DNA of 41,039 bases, from positions 1 through 41,039 of the forward strand of contig JAGPFE010000024.1 in NCBI GenBank assembly GCA_018056705.1, written 5' to 3'. Every line of letters starts with the position of its first letter. Position 1 is the first letter of the stretch. Made by a program: the position numbers and the translations under genes. The stretch is from Candidatus Hydrogenedentota bacterium (lineage in GTDB: Bacteria > Hydrogenedentota > Hydrogenedentia > Hydrogenedentales > CAITNO01). The notes beneath the pieces were generated by a model. That model ran no database searches. It worked only from the letters and a program-made list of their open reading frames with translations, and was not told where the DNA came from. This document shows, piece after piece, positions 1 through 7,147 of this stretch.

Positions 1-1188
1 GTGCATACCCCCGGATGGATCGTGGTTCATGATCCACCCGATAACCTTTTCCTGGATAATGGGCCCGATGCTACCCAGGCCATTCACCACGCCCGCCACA
101 GCCAGCCCATTCTTCTCCCCCGCCACCTGCACGGACGCCGCGCCGCTGAGAATCGTCTCGGGACCATAAATCATGAAACCGATCAAGCCGAAACTCAACG
201 CCACGGCCAGCGGGCTGACTGGATAAAAAGCCGCCACGAAGAAACCAATGGCCATGCCGGCCGCGGCTGTCAGGGACAGTAACGCCCAGTTGCCCCGGAA
301 AATCCGGTCCAGTGCCCATCCCGCAATGATCGCGGGAAACACGCCGCAGATATCGAAAATGGCGGAATAGTAACTCGCGTTGGCCGCGTCCAACCCAAGC
401 ACCACCAGGAAAGTGGGGATCCAGGAATCCATCGCGTAGCGCAGAAACTTCACGCCGAGGTACGCCAGGCCCATGGTCAGCACAACGGGATGAAAAATCA
501 CCCGAAGATAATCCGCCAGGCCCATGCCATCTTCTTCGCCGGGTGCCTGCTTGCGAATGTCCCGACCTTCGCCCGGACGATCCTCCACGAGGGGAGGAAG
601 GCCCACCTCTTCCGGCCGGTCATGGTGTCGCCAGGCAAGCAACAGCCAAAAGCAAAAGGCTACCAGAGACGCGCCCCAGAATGACCACTGCCATCCGGCG
701 ATGGCCAGCAGGTATCCGGCCGAGCCTTTCACGATCATCGTGCCCACCACGTGGCTGGTAGACCAGATCCCCATAACCAGCCCACGTTCACCCGGGCGAA
801 TCCAGTGGGCCACCGCGCCCACGCTGGCGGGCCAGCCCGTGGCCTGGAGAAAACCATTGAAGATCATGAAAACCAGAAAGGTCCAGTAGTTATTGGTGAA
901 GCCGAAGATGGCATTCACCACGATGGACAGCCCCAGTCCGCCCACCAGCAGCATTTTGGCCGAAAATCGCCGGCCGAGAAAGGTCGTCACGAACTGGCCC
1001 AGCATGTAGGCAACCAGGAACGCGGTCCAGATGTCGGCCAACTGGTTGTAATCCAGGGATAGCGTTTCATGCAGCACCGGCTTGACGATGCTGAACACTT
1101 TCCGGCAGAGGTAATAACCGGCGTAACCGCCATACGTGACCAGTAGAATATTCCACCGCCAGTATCGATGCGCGGGGGTCAGTTCCAT
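1..1188 (-). CDS. MFS transporter, GlpT/UhpT-like (3' end cut by window)
   Basis: This is an open frame of 396 codons with no stop before the window edge. It reads as a polytopic inner-membrane carrier of the organophosphate:phosphate antiporter branch of the major facilitator superfamily. The N-terminus has GYAGYYLCRK in the first helix, as in GlpT, UhpT and UhpC. A GWPASVGAVAHW loop about 130 residues in matches their conserved GWP...HW region. A hydrophilic central loop with many D, E and R residues (about residues 195-230) separates two six-helix halves. The family is about 430-460 residues long, so only the C-terminal tail is missing. I chose the ATG at 1188 because a GGGAGGT ribosome site lies 12 bases upstream. 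An in-frame ATG at 1209 would place that site inside the gene. The substrate (glycerol-3-phosphate, hexose phosphate or other) cannot be read from the sequence. Confidence 0.85.
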   Translation of the reverse strand, partial: MELTPAHRYWRWNILLVTYGGYAGYYLCRKVFSIVKPVLHETLSLDYNQLADIWTAFLVAYMLGQFVTTFLGRRFSAKMLLVGGLGLSIVVNAIFGFTNNYWTFLVFMIFNGFLQATGWPASVGAVAHWIRPGERGLVMGIWSTSHVVGTMIVKGSAGYLLAIAGWQWSFWGASLVAFCFWLLLAWRHHDRPEEVGLPPLVEDRPGEGRDIRKQAPGEEDGMGLADYLRVIFHPVVLTMGLAYLGVKFLRYAMDSWIPTFLVVLGLDAANASYYSAIFDICGVFPAIIAGWALDRIFRGNWALLSLTAAAGMAIGFFVAAFYPVSPLAVALSFGLIGFMIYGPETILSGAASVQVAGEKNGLAVAGVVNGLGSIGPIIQEKVIGWIMNHDPSGGMH

Positions 1189-1257
1189 TTCCAATCTTGT
1201 ACCTCCCATCCCTTTTTTCAGTTTCATCCACACGCAGGCCCCAACGCGGGGGGCGAC

Positions 1258-1269
1258 TTCCACGTGGAA
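1258..1269. promoter_or_regulatory. 12-bp perfect palindrome, possible operator
   Basis: TTCCACGTGGAA is a perfect inverted repeat. It lies in the divergent gap between the transporter and pdxA, four bases upstream of a TATAAT hexamer. A regulator bound here could control one or both genes. Its function is inferred from symmetry and position only. Confidence 0.35.
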
Positions 1270-1271
1270 AC

Positions 1272-1279
1272 AGTATAAT
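1272..1279. promoter_or_regulatory. Overlapping divergent -10 candidates (TATAAT / TATACT)
   Basis: TATAAT at 1274-1279 on the plus strand would serve pdxA. TATACT at 1277-1272 on the minus strand would serve the transporter. Neither has a convincing -35 hexamer at 16-18 bases, so an activator or a non-housekeeping sigma factor is possible. Confidence 0.4.
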
Positions 1280-1341
1280 GATTTGTCTGTCCATTCGCGC
1301 ACGCGCGCGCCAGCCAATTTTCAGAACAGGACCAGATTTCC

Positions 1342-2409
1342 ATGGGCATGCGACATCACAGCGTTCACCGTGACAAGCCGCCGCTGGTGATCACGATGGG
1401 AGACGTGAACGGGGTGGGACCGGAGATCCTCGTCAAGGCACTGGAACGTCCGGAAGTGCTCCAGGAAGGCCCCTTTGTCGTGTTTGGATCTGCCGCTATT
1501 TTTGATACCTGCCGTTCCTTTGCCCCAGGTTGTCCGCCGCCGGTTGGTTGGTCACCAGGAACCCCCATATCCCCGCCTACTGAGGGCATTCCCGTTGTGG
1601 ATGCCGGTTTCGGGGATATCCCCCGGAAACCGGGCAAACTGGACGCGGACGCGGGACGCGCCGCGGCTTCATGGATCGAGGCCGCCACGCGGGCCTGCCT
1701 CGAAGGATGGAGCGCGGGCATGGTCACCTGTCCCGTGAACAAGGAAGGGTTGAGGCTGGGCGGATGCGCCTACGACGGACATACCCCGTTCATCGCGGCC
1801 CTCACCGGGACAACCGATTATCGGATGTGCCTGTTCTCTCCGCGCATGCGGGTGGTCCACATCACCGCGCACCTTGCCTTGCGGGATGCCCTCGCGGCCA
1901 TCTCCATGGAACAGATTGTCGCGTCCGTGGCCATCGCGGACCGTGCCCTGCGACAACTGGGCATTGCCAACCCCCGCGTGGCCGTGGCGGGTGTCAATCC
2001 CCACGCGGGCGAAAACGGCGCGTTCGGCCGAGAAGAACTGGAGGTTATCGCGCCAGCGGTCGCGGCCTGCCGGGCCCAAGGATGGAACTGCTCCGGCCCC
2101 TGGCCGCCGGATACGGTATTCGCCCGGATGTACCAGGGGGAATTCGACGTGGTTATCGCGATGTACCACGACCAGGGACACATCGCGGTAAAACTGGTGG
2201 CCATGGACGAGGGGGTAAATGTAACCCTTGGGCTCCCGATCGTGCGCACGTCACCAGACCATGGCACGGCGTACGACCTTGCCGGCACAGGCCGCGCGCG
2301 GGAAGACAGCCTCGTGGCGGCCATCCGGCTGGCCCGGCAGTTATCCGCGAGCCATGTCCCGGCTTCCCCTGGGACATCCAGTCCGGAGGATGACCGGCAC
2401 CATGCGTAG
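1342..2409 (+). CDS. pdxA: 4-hydroxythreonine-4-phosphate dehydrogenase PdxA
   Basis: PdxA oxidises 4-phosphohydroxy-L-threonine in the DXP-dependent branch of pyridoxal 5'-phosphate synthesis, in the cytoplasm. The 355-residue protein is close to the usual 330-340 and is co-linear with the family. It has ITMGDVNGVGPEI at the N-terminus, VTCPVNKEGL near 128, DGHTPF near 145, and the three metal-ligand histidines at H177 (ITAH), H221 (NPHAGE) and H276 (YHDQGH). LPIVRTSPDHGTAYDLAG follows near 298. An in-frame ATG at 1348 is an alternative start. The FG-GAP gene starts inside its last codons. A SurA-like isomerase gene lies nearby on the other strand, which recalls the surA-pdxA pairing of enterobacteria. 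Confidence 0.95.
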   Translation: MGMRHHSVHRDKPPLVITMGDVNGVGPEILVKALERPEVLQEGPFVVFGSAAIFDTCRSFAPGCPPPVGWSPGTPISPPTEGIPVVDAGFGDIPRKPGKLDADAGRAAASWIEAATRACLEGWSAGMVTCPVNKEGLRLGGCAYDGHTPFIAALTGTTDYRMCLFSPRMRVVHITAHLALRDALAAISMEQIVASVAIADRALRQLGIANPRVAVAGVNPHAGENGAFGREELEVIAPAVAACRAQGWNCSGPWPPDTVFARMYQGEFDVVIAMYHDQGHIAVKLVAMDEGVNVTLGLPIVRTSPDHGTAYDLAGTGRAREDSLVAAIRLARQLSASHVPASPGTSSPEDDRHHA

Positions 2410-3724
2410 CCCATTGTGCAATATAAGAACCCTCGCGCTTCCGCTTTTCCTGGGAGGCATATCATTTCTGGTCTCCCTGGCGGCGACGGGACAACAACAG
2501 CCCTCCACATCGAAAACGGGGTTTACCCTTCTTCCACAGGTCATTGGCGTGGGCGCGAATCCATCGGCCATCGTCGCGCGGGACCTGAACGAGGACGGGT
2601 TGCCGGAACTCATCACGGCGGACCGGGGAGTCCTGTTCGACCTCCGCGAAGAACGCCCCGCCAACGATGAAATCTCGGTGCTCTGGGCTCAATCCCCGTG
2701 GAACTACGCGCGGGAAGTCCCCCCGCTCAAAACCGGCTTCGGCCCGTGGGCCCTTTCCGTGGCCAACGTGGACGGACTCAAGTGGCCCGACATTATCGTG
2801 GCGAATTTTCACGACGCCCGGTTCCGTCACGTGTCCGTATTTCTGAACAGGAGGCCCGAGAATCTCTTCGTACCGAAGGTATTCAAGATCGACCTGCCGG
2901 ACATGCCCTACCAGCGACAGCGGGACGGGGATGGACAGCCCCTCTTCGCAAGCCCCGGCCTGACCGCGCTCACCGTGGTAGATTACGACAAAAACGGACT
3001 ACGGGATCTTGTCGCGACGGCATGGTCCATCGACGCCATCGTGCTCATGCGGGGGGACCGGGATGAAATTTTCGGTCCTCCCCAGGTATTGTCCGCCCCC
3101 GGTGGGCCCCGGGACCTGCAGGCCGCCGACATGGACGGCGACGGCAACATGGACCTGGTTGTGGTGTATTACGTCAGTGGAGAATGCGGCGTCTGGCGCG
3201 GTAACGGTAAAGGCGACTTCACGGAAGGCAACCGTATTCCTACCCGGGGAAAACTCCCTACCACCGTCCGGGTAGCCGATTTCAACGGGGATGGCCTGCC
3301 TGACATCGCGGTTTCCCACTGCCACGCCACCGATAACATCGTGATCTTCTTCGGTGACCGGGAACAGCCCTTTTCCGTTTCCGTGGATATCGCCCTTGGT
3401 AAAGACCGAAAAGTACTGGAAAAAGAAATCCGGGATCTCACGGTGACCGATTTCAATGGGGACGGAAAACCGGACCTGGCCGCCGCGTGCTTCGGTTCAG
3501 GAGAAATCGCCTTGTTGTTCAACCAGACGACCTCCCCGGAGAACGTGAAATTCAGTACCTCCTGGATTCCATTGGACAAGGGCAAACCCCGGGCGCTCTG
3601 CGCGGCCGACCTGGATGGAGACGGCGACATGGACCTGGCGGCGGGCACGTGGTCGCCGGACAGTGTCATGCTCCTGCGGAACGACCTCCAGATCAGAAAC
3701 ACGCCTCCCCCTAAAAAACCCTGA
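2402..3724 (+). CDS. Secreted FG-GAP/VCBS beta-propeller protein
   Basis: The predicted product is a 440-residue exported protein. Residues 1-33 look like a signal peptide: basic start, then a hydrophobic stretch, then AATGQQQ. Seven Asp-rich calcium-binding loops follow, starting near residues 61, 124, 194, 243, 293, 350 and 403. Most have the form DxNGDGxPDL or DxDGDGxMDL. Seven such repeats fit an integrin-alpha-like seven-bladed propeller. The start at 2402 gives a proper signal peptide and sits behind GGAGG at 2385. ATG 2390 is also in frame but abuts that site. The reading frame stays open upstream to 2228, but that part lies wholly inside pdxA. The 8-base overlap with pdxA suggests translational coupling. 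No catalytic domain is visible; a binding or surface role is inferred. Confidence 0.88.
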   Translation: MRSPLCNIRTLALPLFLGGISFLVSLAATGQQQPSTSKTGFTLLPQVIGVGANPSAIVARDLNEDGLPELITADRGVLFDLREERPANDEISVLWAQSPWNYAREVPPLKTGFGPWALSVANVDGLKWPDIIVANFHDARFRHVSVFLNRRPENLFVPKVFKIDLPDMPYQRQRDGDGQPLFASPGLTALTVVDYDKNGLRDLVATAWSIDAIVLMRGDRDEIFGPPQVLSAPGGPRDLQAADMDGDGNMDLVVVYYVSGECGVWRGNGKGDFTEGNRIPTRGKLPTTVRVADFNGDGLPDIAVSHCHATDNIVIFFGDREQPFSVSVDIALGKDRKVLEKEIRDLTVTDFNGDGKPDLAAACFGSGEIALLFNQTTSPENVKFSTSWIPLDKGKPRALCAADLDGDGDMDLAAGTWSPDSVMLLRNDLQIRNTPPPKKP

Positions 3725-3752
3725 ATCGGCGAGATGTACCCAGATTAGGACA

Positions 3753-4892
3753 TCAGATACCCGCGGGCTGGCTGCCCATGGCCTGGCCCACGTCAGGCAG
3801 GGCGTCTTCATACACTTCGACCCCCTTGTCCCGGCGCAATTTTTCCATCATCTTCGCGATCAGGATGGGACGCGCCAGGACGGGACGGGCCATCTCGAAG
3901 GGCATGTCGGCCTCAGGCTTGTATTCCCGCACCCGCAACACCACGTAACAGGCCGGCACGACCTGCCGCTGCTGCTTGCCGTCCACCATTACCACACGCG
4001 GAAAATCCGGCAGGAAAAGCGGCCCGATGACCTGGCCCGTTTCAGCCCCCGAAACATGTTCCCAGAACCCACGGAAACGGTCCGTGGGATCCTGGCCATG
4101 ATGAATTTCCGCCTCCAGAACATAAAGTTTTCCCTCGGCCTCCGTTTTCTTCTGGTATTCCTCCCACAACTGGTCGAAGGCAGCGCCGGCGTCCAGTCGC
4201 TGGCGCGCCGCCATGGCCTGATCGGCAGCATCCGGCAGGCTGGCATCAAAACGGATGGCCTGAAACCGGACCATCTCCGGTATTTTCAGGGCATTCTGTT
4301 GCAGGCGATATTCCTGGCGCAGGGTTTCATCGTCCACGGTGAGTTCGCCGGAACGAAAGGCCTGGGCGGCCAGGTATTCCACGGCGGCATCGCCCAGCAT
4401 GCGCGTCCGCAGGCGTTCGGCCTCGTCCCGTATGTAGTCCTTCTGAAACTGCAGGCGTTCCGGCGTCATATCGTAAATTTTCATCAGCGGGGTCATCTGG
4501 CCATCCTTGGGCACCTCCATGGACCACATGTTCCGCAGGAACGCTTCTTCACCGGGTTTACTCGCGAAAAACGCTTCCAGCGCGACCTCGAAGGGAATTT
4601 GAATTTTTCCCTCCTGTTCCAGTTGACGCCCCAGGGGAATCTTGATCTGTTCATCGATGTGCTGGTTCAGCAGGCGGAGCAGGTCCCCACGGTTACGGAT
4701 AGCCGGACGTTCATCATCCGGCATTTCCCGCAGCAACTTGAACAGATCCCCCCGGGTAATATACCGGTCCCCGATTTTCGCGACCCGGATGCGATCCTTG
4801 TCCACCATGCGCCCGCATCCTGCGAAAAGCCCCGGCAGTACCAGAGATATGGCCAGAAAAACGATCAGCAAACCGGATCTTCGCGCGTTCAT
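3753..4892 (-). CDS. SurA/PrsA-like peptidyl-prolyl isomerase, putative lipoprotein
   Basis: This 379-residue envelope protein has a basic hydrophobic leader ending LFAGC, with C26 as the likely lipidated cysteine. Phe at the -3 position is atypical for a lipobox. A SurA_N-like helical region follows, where a short strand (VAKIGDRYITRGDL) leads into charged helices up to about residue 190. The C-terminal third resembles a diverged parvulin/PpiC domain, with FDQLWEEYQKK, then a GPLF turn, then YVVLRVREYKPE. The expected role is chaperoning or prolyl isomerisation of outer-membrane or secreted proteins. The parvulin active-site pattern is poorly conserved, so chaperone activity is likelier than catalysis. 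A GAGGT ribosome site lies 7 bases upstream of the ATG. The gene converges on the FG-GAP gene with 28 bases between stops. Confidence 0.75.
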   Translation of the reverse strand: MNARRSGLLIVFLAISLVLPGLFAGCGRMVDKDRIRVAKIGDRYITRGDLFKLLREMPDDERPAIRNRGDLLRLLNQHIDEQIKIPLGRQLEQEGKIQIPFEVALEAFFASKPGEEAFLRNMWSMEVPKDGQMTPLMKIYDMTPERLQFQKDYIRDEAERLRTRMLGDAAVEYLAAQAFRSGELTVDDETLRQEYRLQQNALKIPEMVRFQAIRFDASLPDAADQAMAARQRLDAGAAFDQLWEEYQKKTEAEGKLYVLEAEIHHGQDPTDRFRGFWEHVSGAETGQVIGPLFLPDFPRVVMVDGKQQRQVVPACYVVLRVREYKPEADMPFEMARPVLARPILIAKMMEKLRRDKGVEVYEDALPDVGQAMGSQPAGI

Positions 4893-4912
4893 AAACGTTA
4901 CCTCACGATTCG

Positions 4913-4924
4913 TATGCTAGCATA
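4913..4924. promoter_or_regulatory. 12-bp perfect palindrome in divergent gap, two back-to-back -10-like hexamers
   Basis: TATGCTAGCATA reads the same on both strands, so each strand carries TATGCT, a plausible -10 hexamer. It sits in the 71-bp gap between the isomerase and the first metallophosphoesterase. No good -35 is visible on either side. It could be an operator or a symmetric divergent promoter core. Confidence 0.35.
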
Positions 4925-4963
4925 ACCCTTGAGAGAGAACCACACCAGAAAAGGTACCCGACG

Positions 4964-5968
4964 ATGAATCGCCGCCATTTCCTTCGACAGGCCGGGGTGG
5001 CCCTGCTGGCAGGATCCATGGGGTTTTCCCGGCGTGCTACCGCGCGTAGTACTTCGTCCGGAATGGACGTTGTCCACCTGAAGGTATCCGGATCGCCCCT
5101 GCGTCTCCTCCAATTCACGGATGTGCACTTCTTCATCAGGTTCCAGGGAGACATGGCCCAGGCCATGGATTCAAACGTTCCCACGGTCGATCTCCTGAAG
5201 CAATTGGTAGACCGGGCCGATCCCCATCTCATCATGGTGACCGGGGACTTCTGGCACGACAATCCCGATGGAAAAGGCCTTGAGTTCCTGGCTTACGGCC
5301 TGGATGTCATGGCTGGACTGGAACGTCCATGGCTGTTCACGTGGGGAAATCATGACCAGGTGGATGATCTGAACCGGGCCCATCGCATGCTGAGCGAGGC
5401 ACCACACAGCCTGTACGCGGGGGCAACCTCCGCGGGCAATTACCTTGTCAGAATTGGCCCGGAAAACCAGTCAATGCTGGATCTCTTTTGCCTGAACAGT
5501 GGCAAAGAAGGCCTCAAGCAACCTGCCCGCGACTGGATGGACCACGTGGTCCAGCGACTATCCGCAGAAAACGTTGCGGAAACCACCCGAGTAGCCGTGT
5601 TCCACATCCCCCTGCGGCAGTACCGGGAAGCCTGGGAACATCCGGAAGCGAAAGGCTTCAAGGGAGAAAACGTCAGTTATTACCAGGAAGACGGGCAAAA
5701 TCTGGCCTGCTTCGCCCGGCATGGTATCCGGGCCACGATCTGTGGGCACAACCACACCAATGATTACGAGGGAATTACCGGGAACACCAGGCTGGTTTAC
5801 GGAAGGGCTACCGGGCTGAATGGTTACGGAGGCGAGGTTCTCCCCAAGGGAGCGAAGTTGTACACGTACACGCCTGAGACCCGCGATTTTTCCTGGCAGA
5901 CGCTGTTGCCAGATGGTTCCACATGGCAACCAGCACCCGGTGATAAGACGACCAAAAGCGAGGGATGA
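4964..5968 (+). CDS. Exported calcineurin-like metallophosphoesterase (copy 1)
   Basis: This 334-residue protein has a Tat-type leader, NRRHFLRQA followed by a short hydrophobic segment, so export in folded form is likely. All metal-site motifs of calcineurin-like phosphoesterases are present: D53-x-H55 (QFTDVHFF), D95 (VTGDFWHDN), N129-H130-D131 (WGNHDQ), H214 (VFHIP) and H262-x-H264 (CGHNH). The layout matches the Dcr2/PAP28-29-like branch, which hydrolyses phosphomono- or diesters. The true substrate is unknown. A paralogue follows 88 bases downstream. An AAAAGG site lies 9 bases upstream of the ATG. Confidence 0.88.
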   Translation: MNRRHFLRQAGVALLAGSMGFSRRATARSTSSGMDVVHLKVSGSPLRLLQFTDVHFFIRFQGDMAQAMDSNVPTVDLLKQLVDRADPHLIMVTGDFWHDNPDGKGLEFLAYGLDVMAGLERPWLFTWGNHDQVDDLNRAHRMLSEAPHSLYAGATSAGNYLVRIGPENQSMLDLFCLNSGKEGLKQPARDWMDHVVQRLSAENVAETTRVAVFHIPLRQYREAWEHPEAKGFKGENVSYYQEDGQNLACFARHGIRATICGHNHTNDYEGITGNTRLVYGRATGLNGYGGEVLPKGAKLYTYTPETRDFSWQTLLPDGSTWQPAPGDKTTKSEG

Positions 5969-6056
5969 ATTCAGCGTTTCCCGGAATCATGAAACACAAG
6001 GTTCCATGAACTGGTCATGAAATAAAGTCTAAACCGCAACATCAAGGAATCGTGCC

Positions 6057-7052
6057 ATGAATCGACGGGATTTTCTGCGAACCAGTTGCGCGGCCGTGGC
6101 CGTCGGGATGACGGTTAACAAGCCGGGTTTTTCCCAGGTCCCATCCCAGGCGGGCCAGGCTGTAAAACTTCTGGATATCCCGGACCCTGAATTCCGGTTG
6201 CTGCAGTTCACCGATATCCACTTTTTCGCGGGCTTTGAGGACAATCCCGATAACGCGCGAAAAGCCAATACGCGCACTTCCGACGCCATGCGGGCCCTTG
6301 TTGAAAAAACGCGTCCCCACGTGGTCATCGTAACGGGAGACCTGTGGCACAACAATCCGGATGGCCGGGGAGCCGAGTTCATGGACTTCGCGGCTTCTCA
6401 ACTGGAGTCCTTGGGTGTACCCTGGGCCTACACGTGGGGAAACCATGACCGGCTGGATGACTATGCAGAAGGACATCGCCGGTTCACCGGCGCGCGGAAC
6501 AGCCTGTACGCGGGAAGCGAGCACGATGGAAACTACCTGATCCGCGTTACCCATCAGCATCGACCAGTGTTAGAAATTTTCTGCCTGAACACCCACGAAG
6601 CGGGAATCCAAGAAGCCGAACGGCAATGGCTGGTCTCCATGGCTGGCCCCGAAAAGGACCGCCCGTACCGGATGGCGGCTTTTCACATCCCCATCAAACA
6701 GTACGCAGAAGTGTGGGAAAACGGAACCGCCCGGGGATTCATCGGAGAGGAGGTCTGCTTCGAGCAGGAATCGGGCCAATCCCTGGACGTGCTCGCGCGG
6801 TGCGGCATCAGGACGGTCATCTGCGGTCATGACCACGTCAACGACTACGAGGGCGTTATGCAAGGCGTCCGCCTGATTTATGGCCGATCCTCGGGACTCC
6901 AGTCATACGGCGCTCTAACGCTGGCCAAGGGTGGAAAACTATATACTTTCCACTCCGAGACCGGTAACCTGACATGGGAGTCCCTGCCTTATCGCGGCAA
7001 GCCATGGTTCCCCGGACCAGGCGAACGGGTCGATAAACGAAAACAAGCCTGA
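6057..7052 (+). CDS. Exported calcineurin-like metallophosphoesterase (copy 2)
   Basis: This is a 331-residue paralogue of the preceding gene. The leader NRRDFLRTS is Tat-like. The motifs D53-x-H55 (QFTDIHFF), D95 (VTGDLWHNN), N129-H130-D131 (WGNHDR), H210 and H258-x-H260 (CGHDH) fall at nearly the same positions as in copy 1. Long conserved blocks are shared, including the WGNHD region, SLYAG, IFCLN, HIP and the final SxTGNxxW-like end. The pair is an old tandem duplication, since the sequences are similar but clearly diverged. An AAGGA site lies 9 bases upstream of the ATG. The two could differ in substrate or act together on exported phosphoesters. Confidence 0.88.
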   Translation: MNRRDFLRTSCAAVAVGMTVNKPGFSQVPSQAGQAVKLLDIPDPEFRLLQFTDIHFFAGFEDNPDNARKANTRTSDAMRALVEKTRPHVVIVTGDLWHNNPDGRGAEFMDFAASQLESLGVPWAYTWGNHDRLDDYAEGHRRFTGARNSLYAGSEHDGNYLIRVTHQHRPVLEIFCLNTHEAGIQEAERQWLVSMAGPEKDRPYRMAAFHIPIKQYAEVWENGTARGFIGEEVCFEQESGQSLDVLARCGIRTVICGHDHVNDYEGVMQGVRLIYGRSSGLQSYGALTLAKGGKLYTFHSETGNLTWESLPYRGKPWFPGPGERVDKRKQA

Positions 7053-7147
7053 CGCGCGCCTCAACGAGTGACATCCGCGTTTTTCGCGCGTCCCGTCGGA
7101 GTGGGGTATACTGTGCCCGTTGACTAAACCGGTTCAGGAACCCGTGG
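7051..7147 (+). promoter_or_regulatory. Intergenic region with inverted repeat and -10 candidate
   Basis: GACGCGCG at 7051-7058 and CGCGCGTC at 7085-7092 form 8-bp arms around a 26-base loop, beginning at the end of the second phosphoesterase gene. There is no T-run, so it is not a classic terminator. TATACT at 7107-7112 is a candidate -10 for the membrane-protein gene that starts at 7148, with no strong -35. Confidence 0.3.

Noticed and set aside
3615..4925. 436-codon plus-strand frame opposite the SurA-like gene
   Set aside because: The minus-strand protein has a leader and a SurA-like fold; the plus frame looks like antisense noise.
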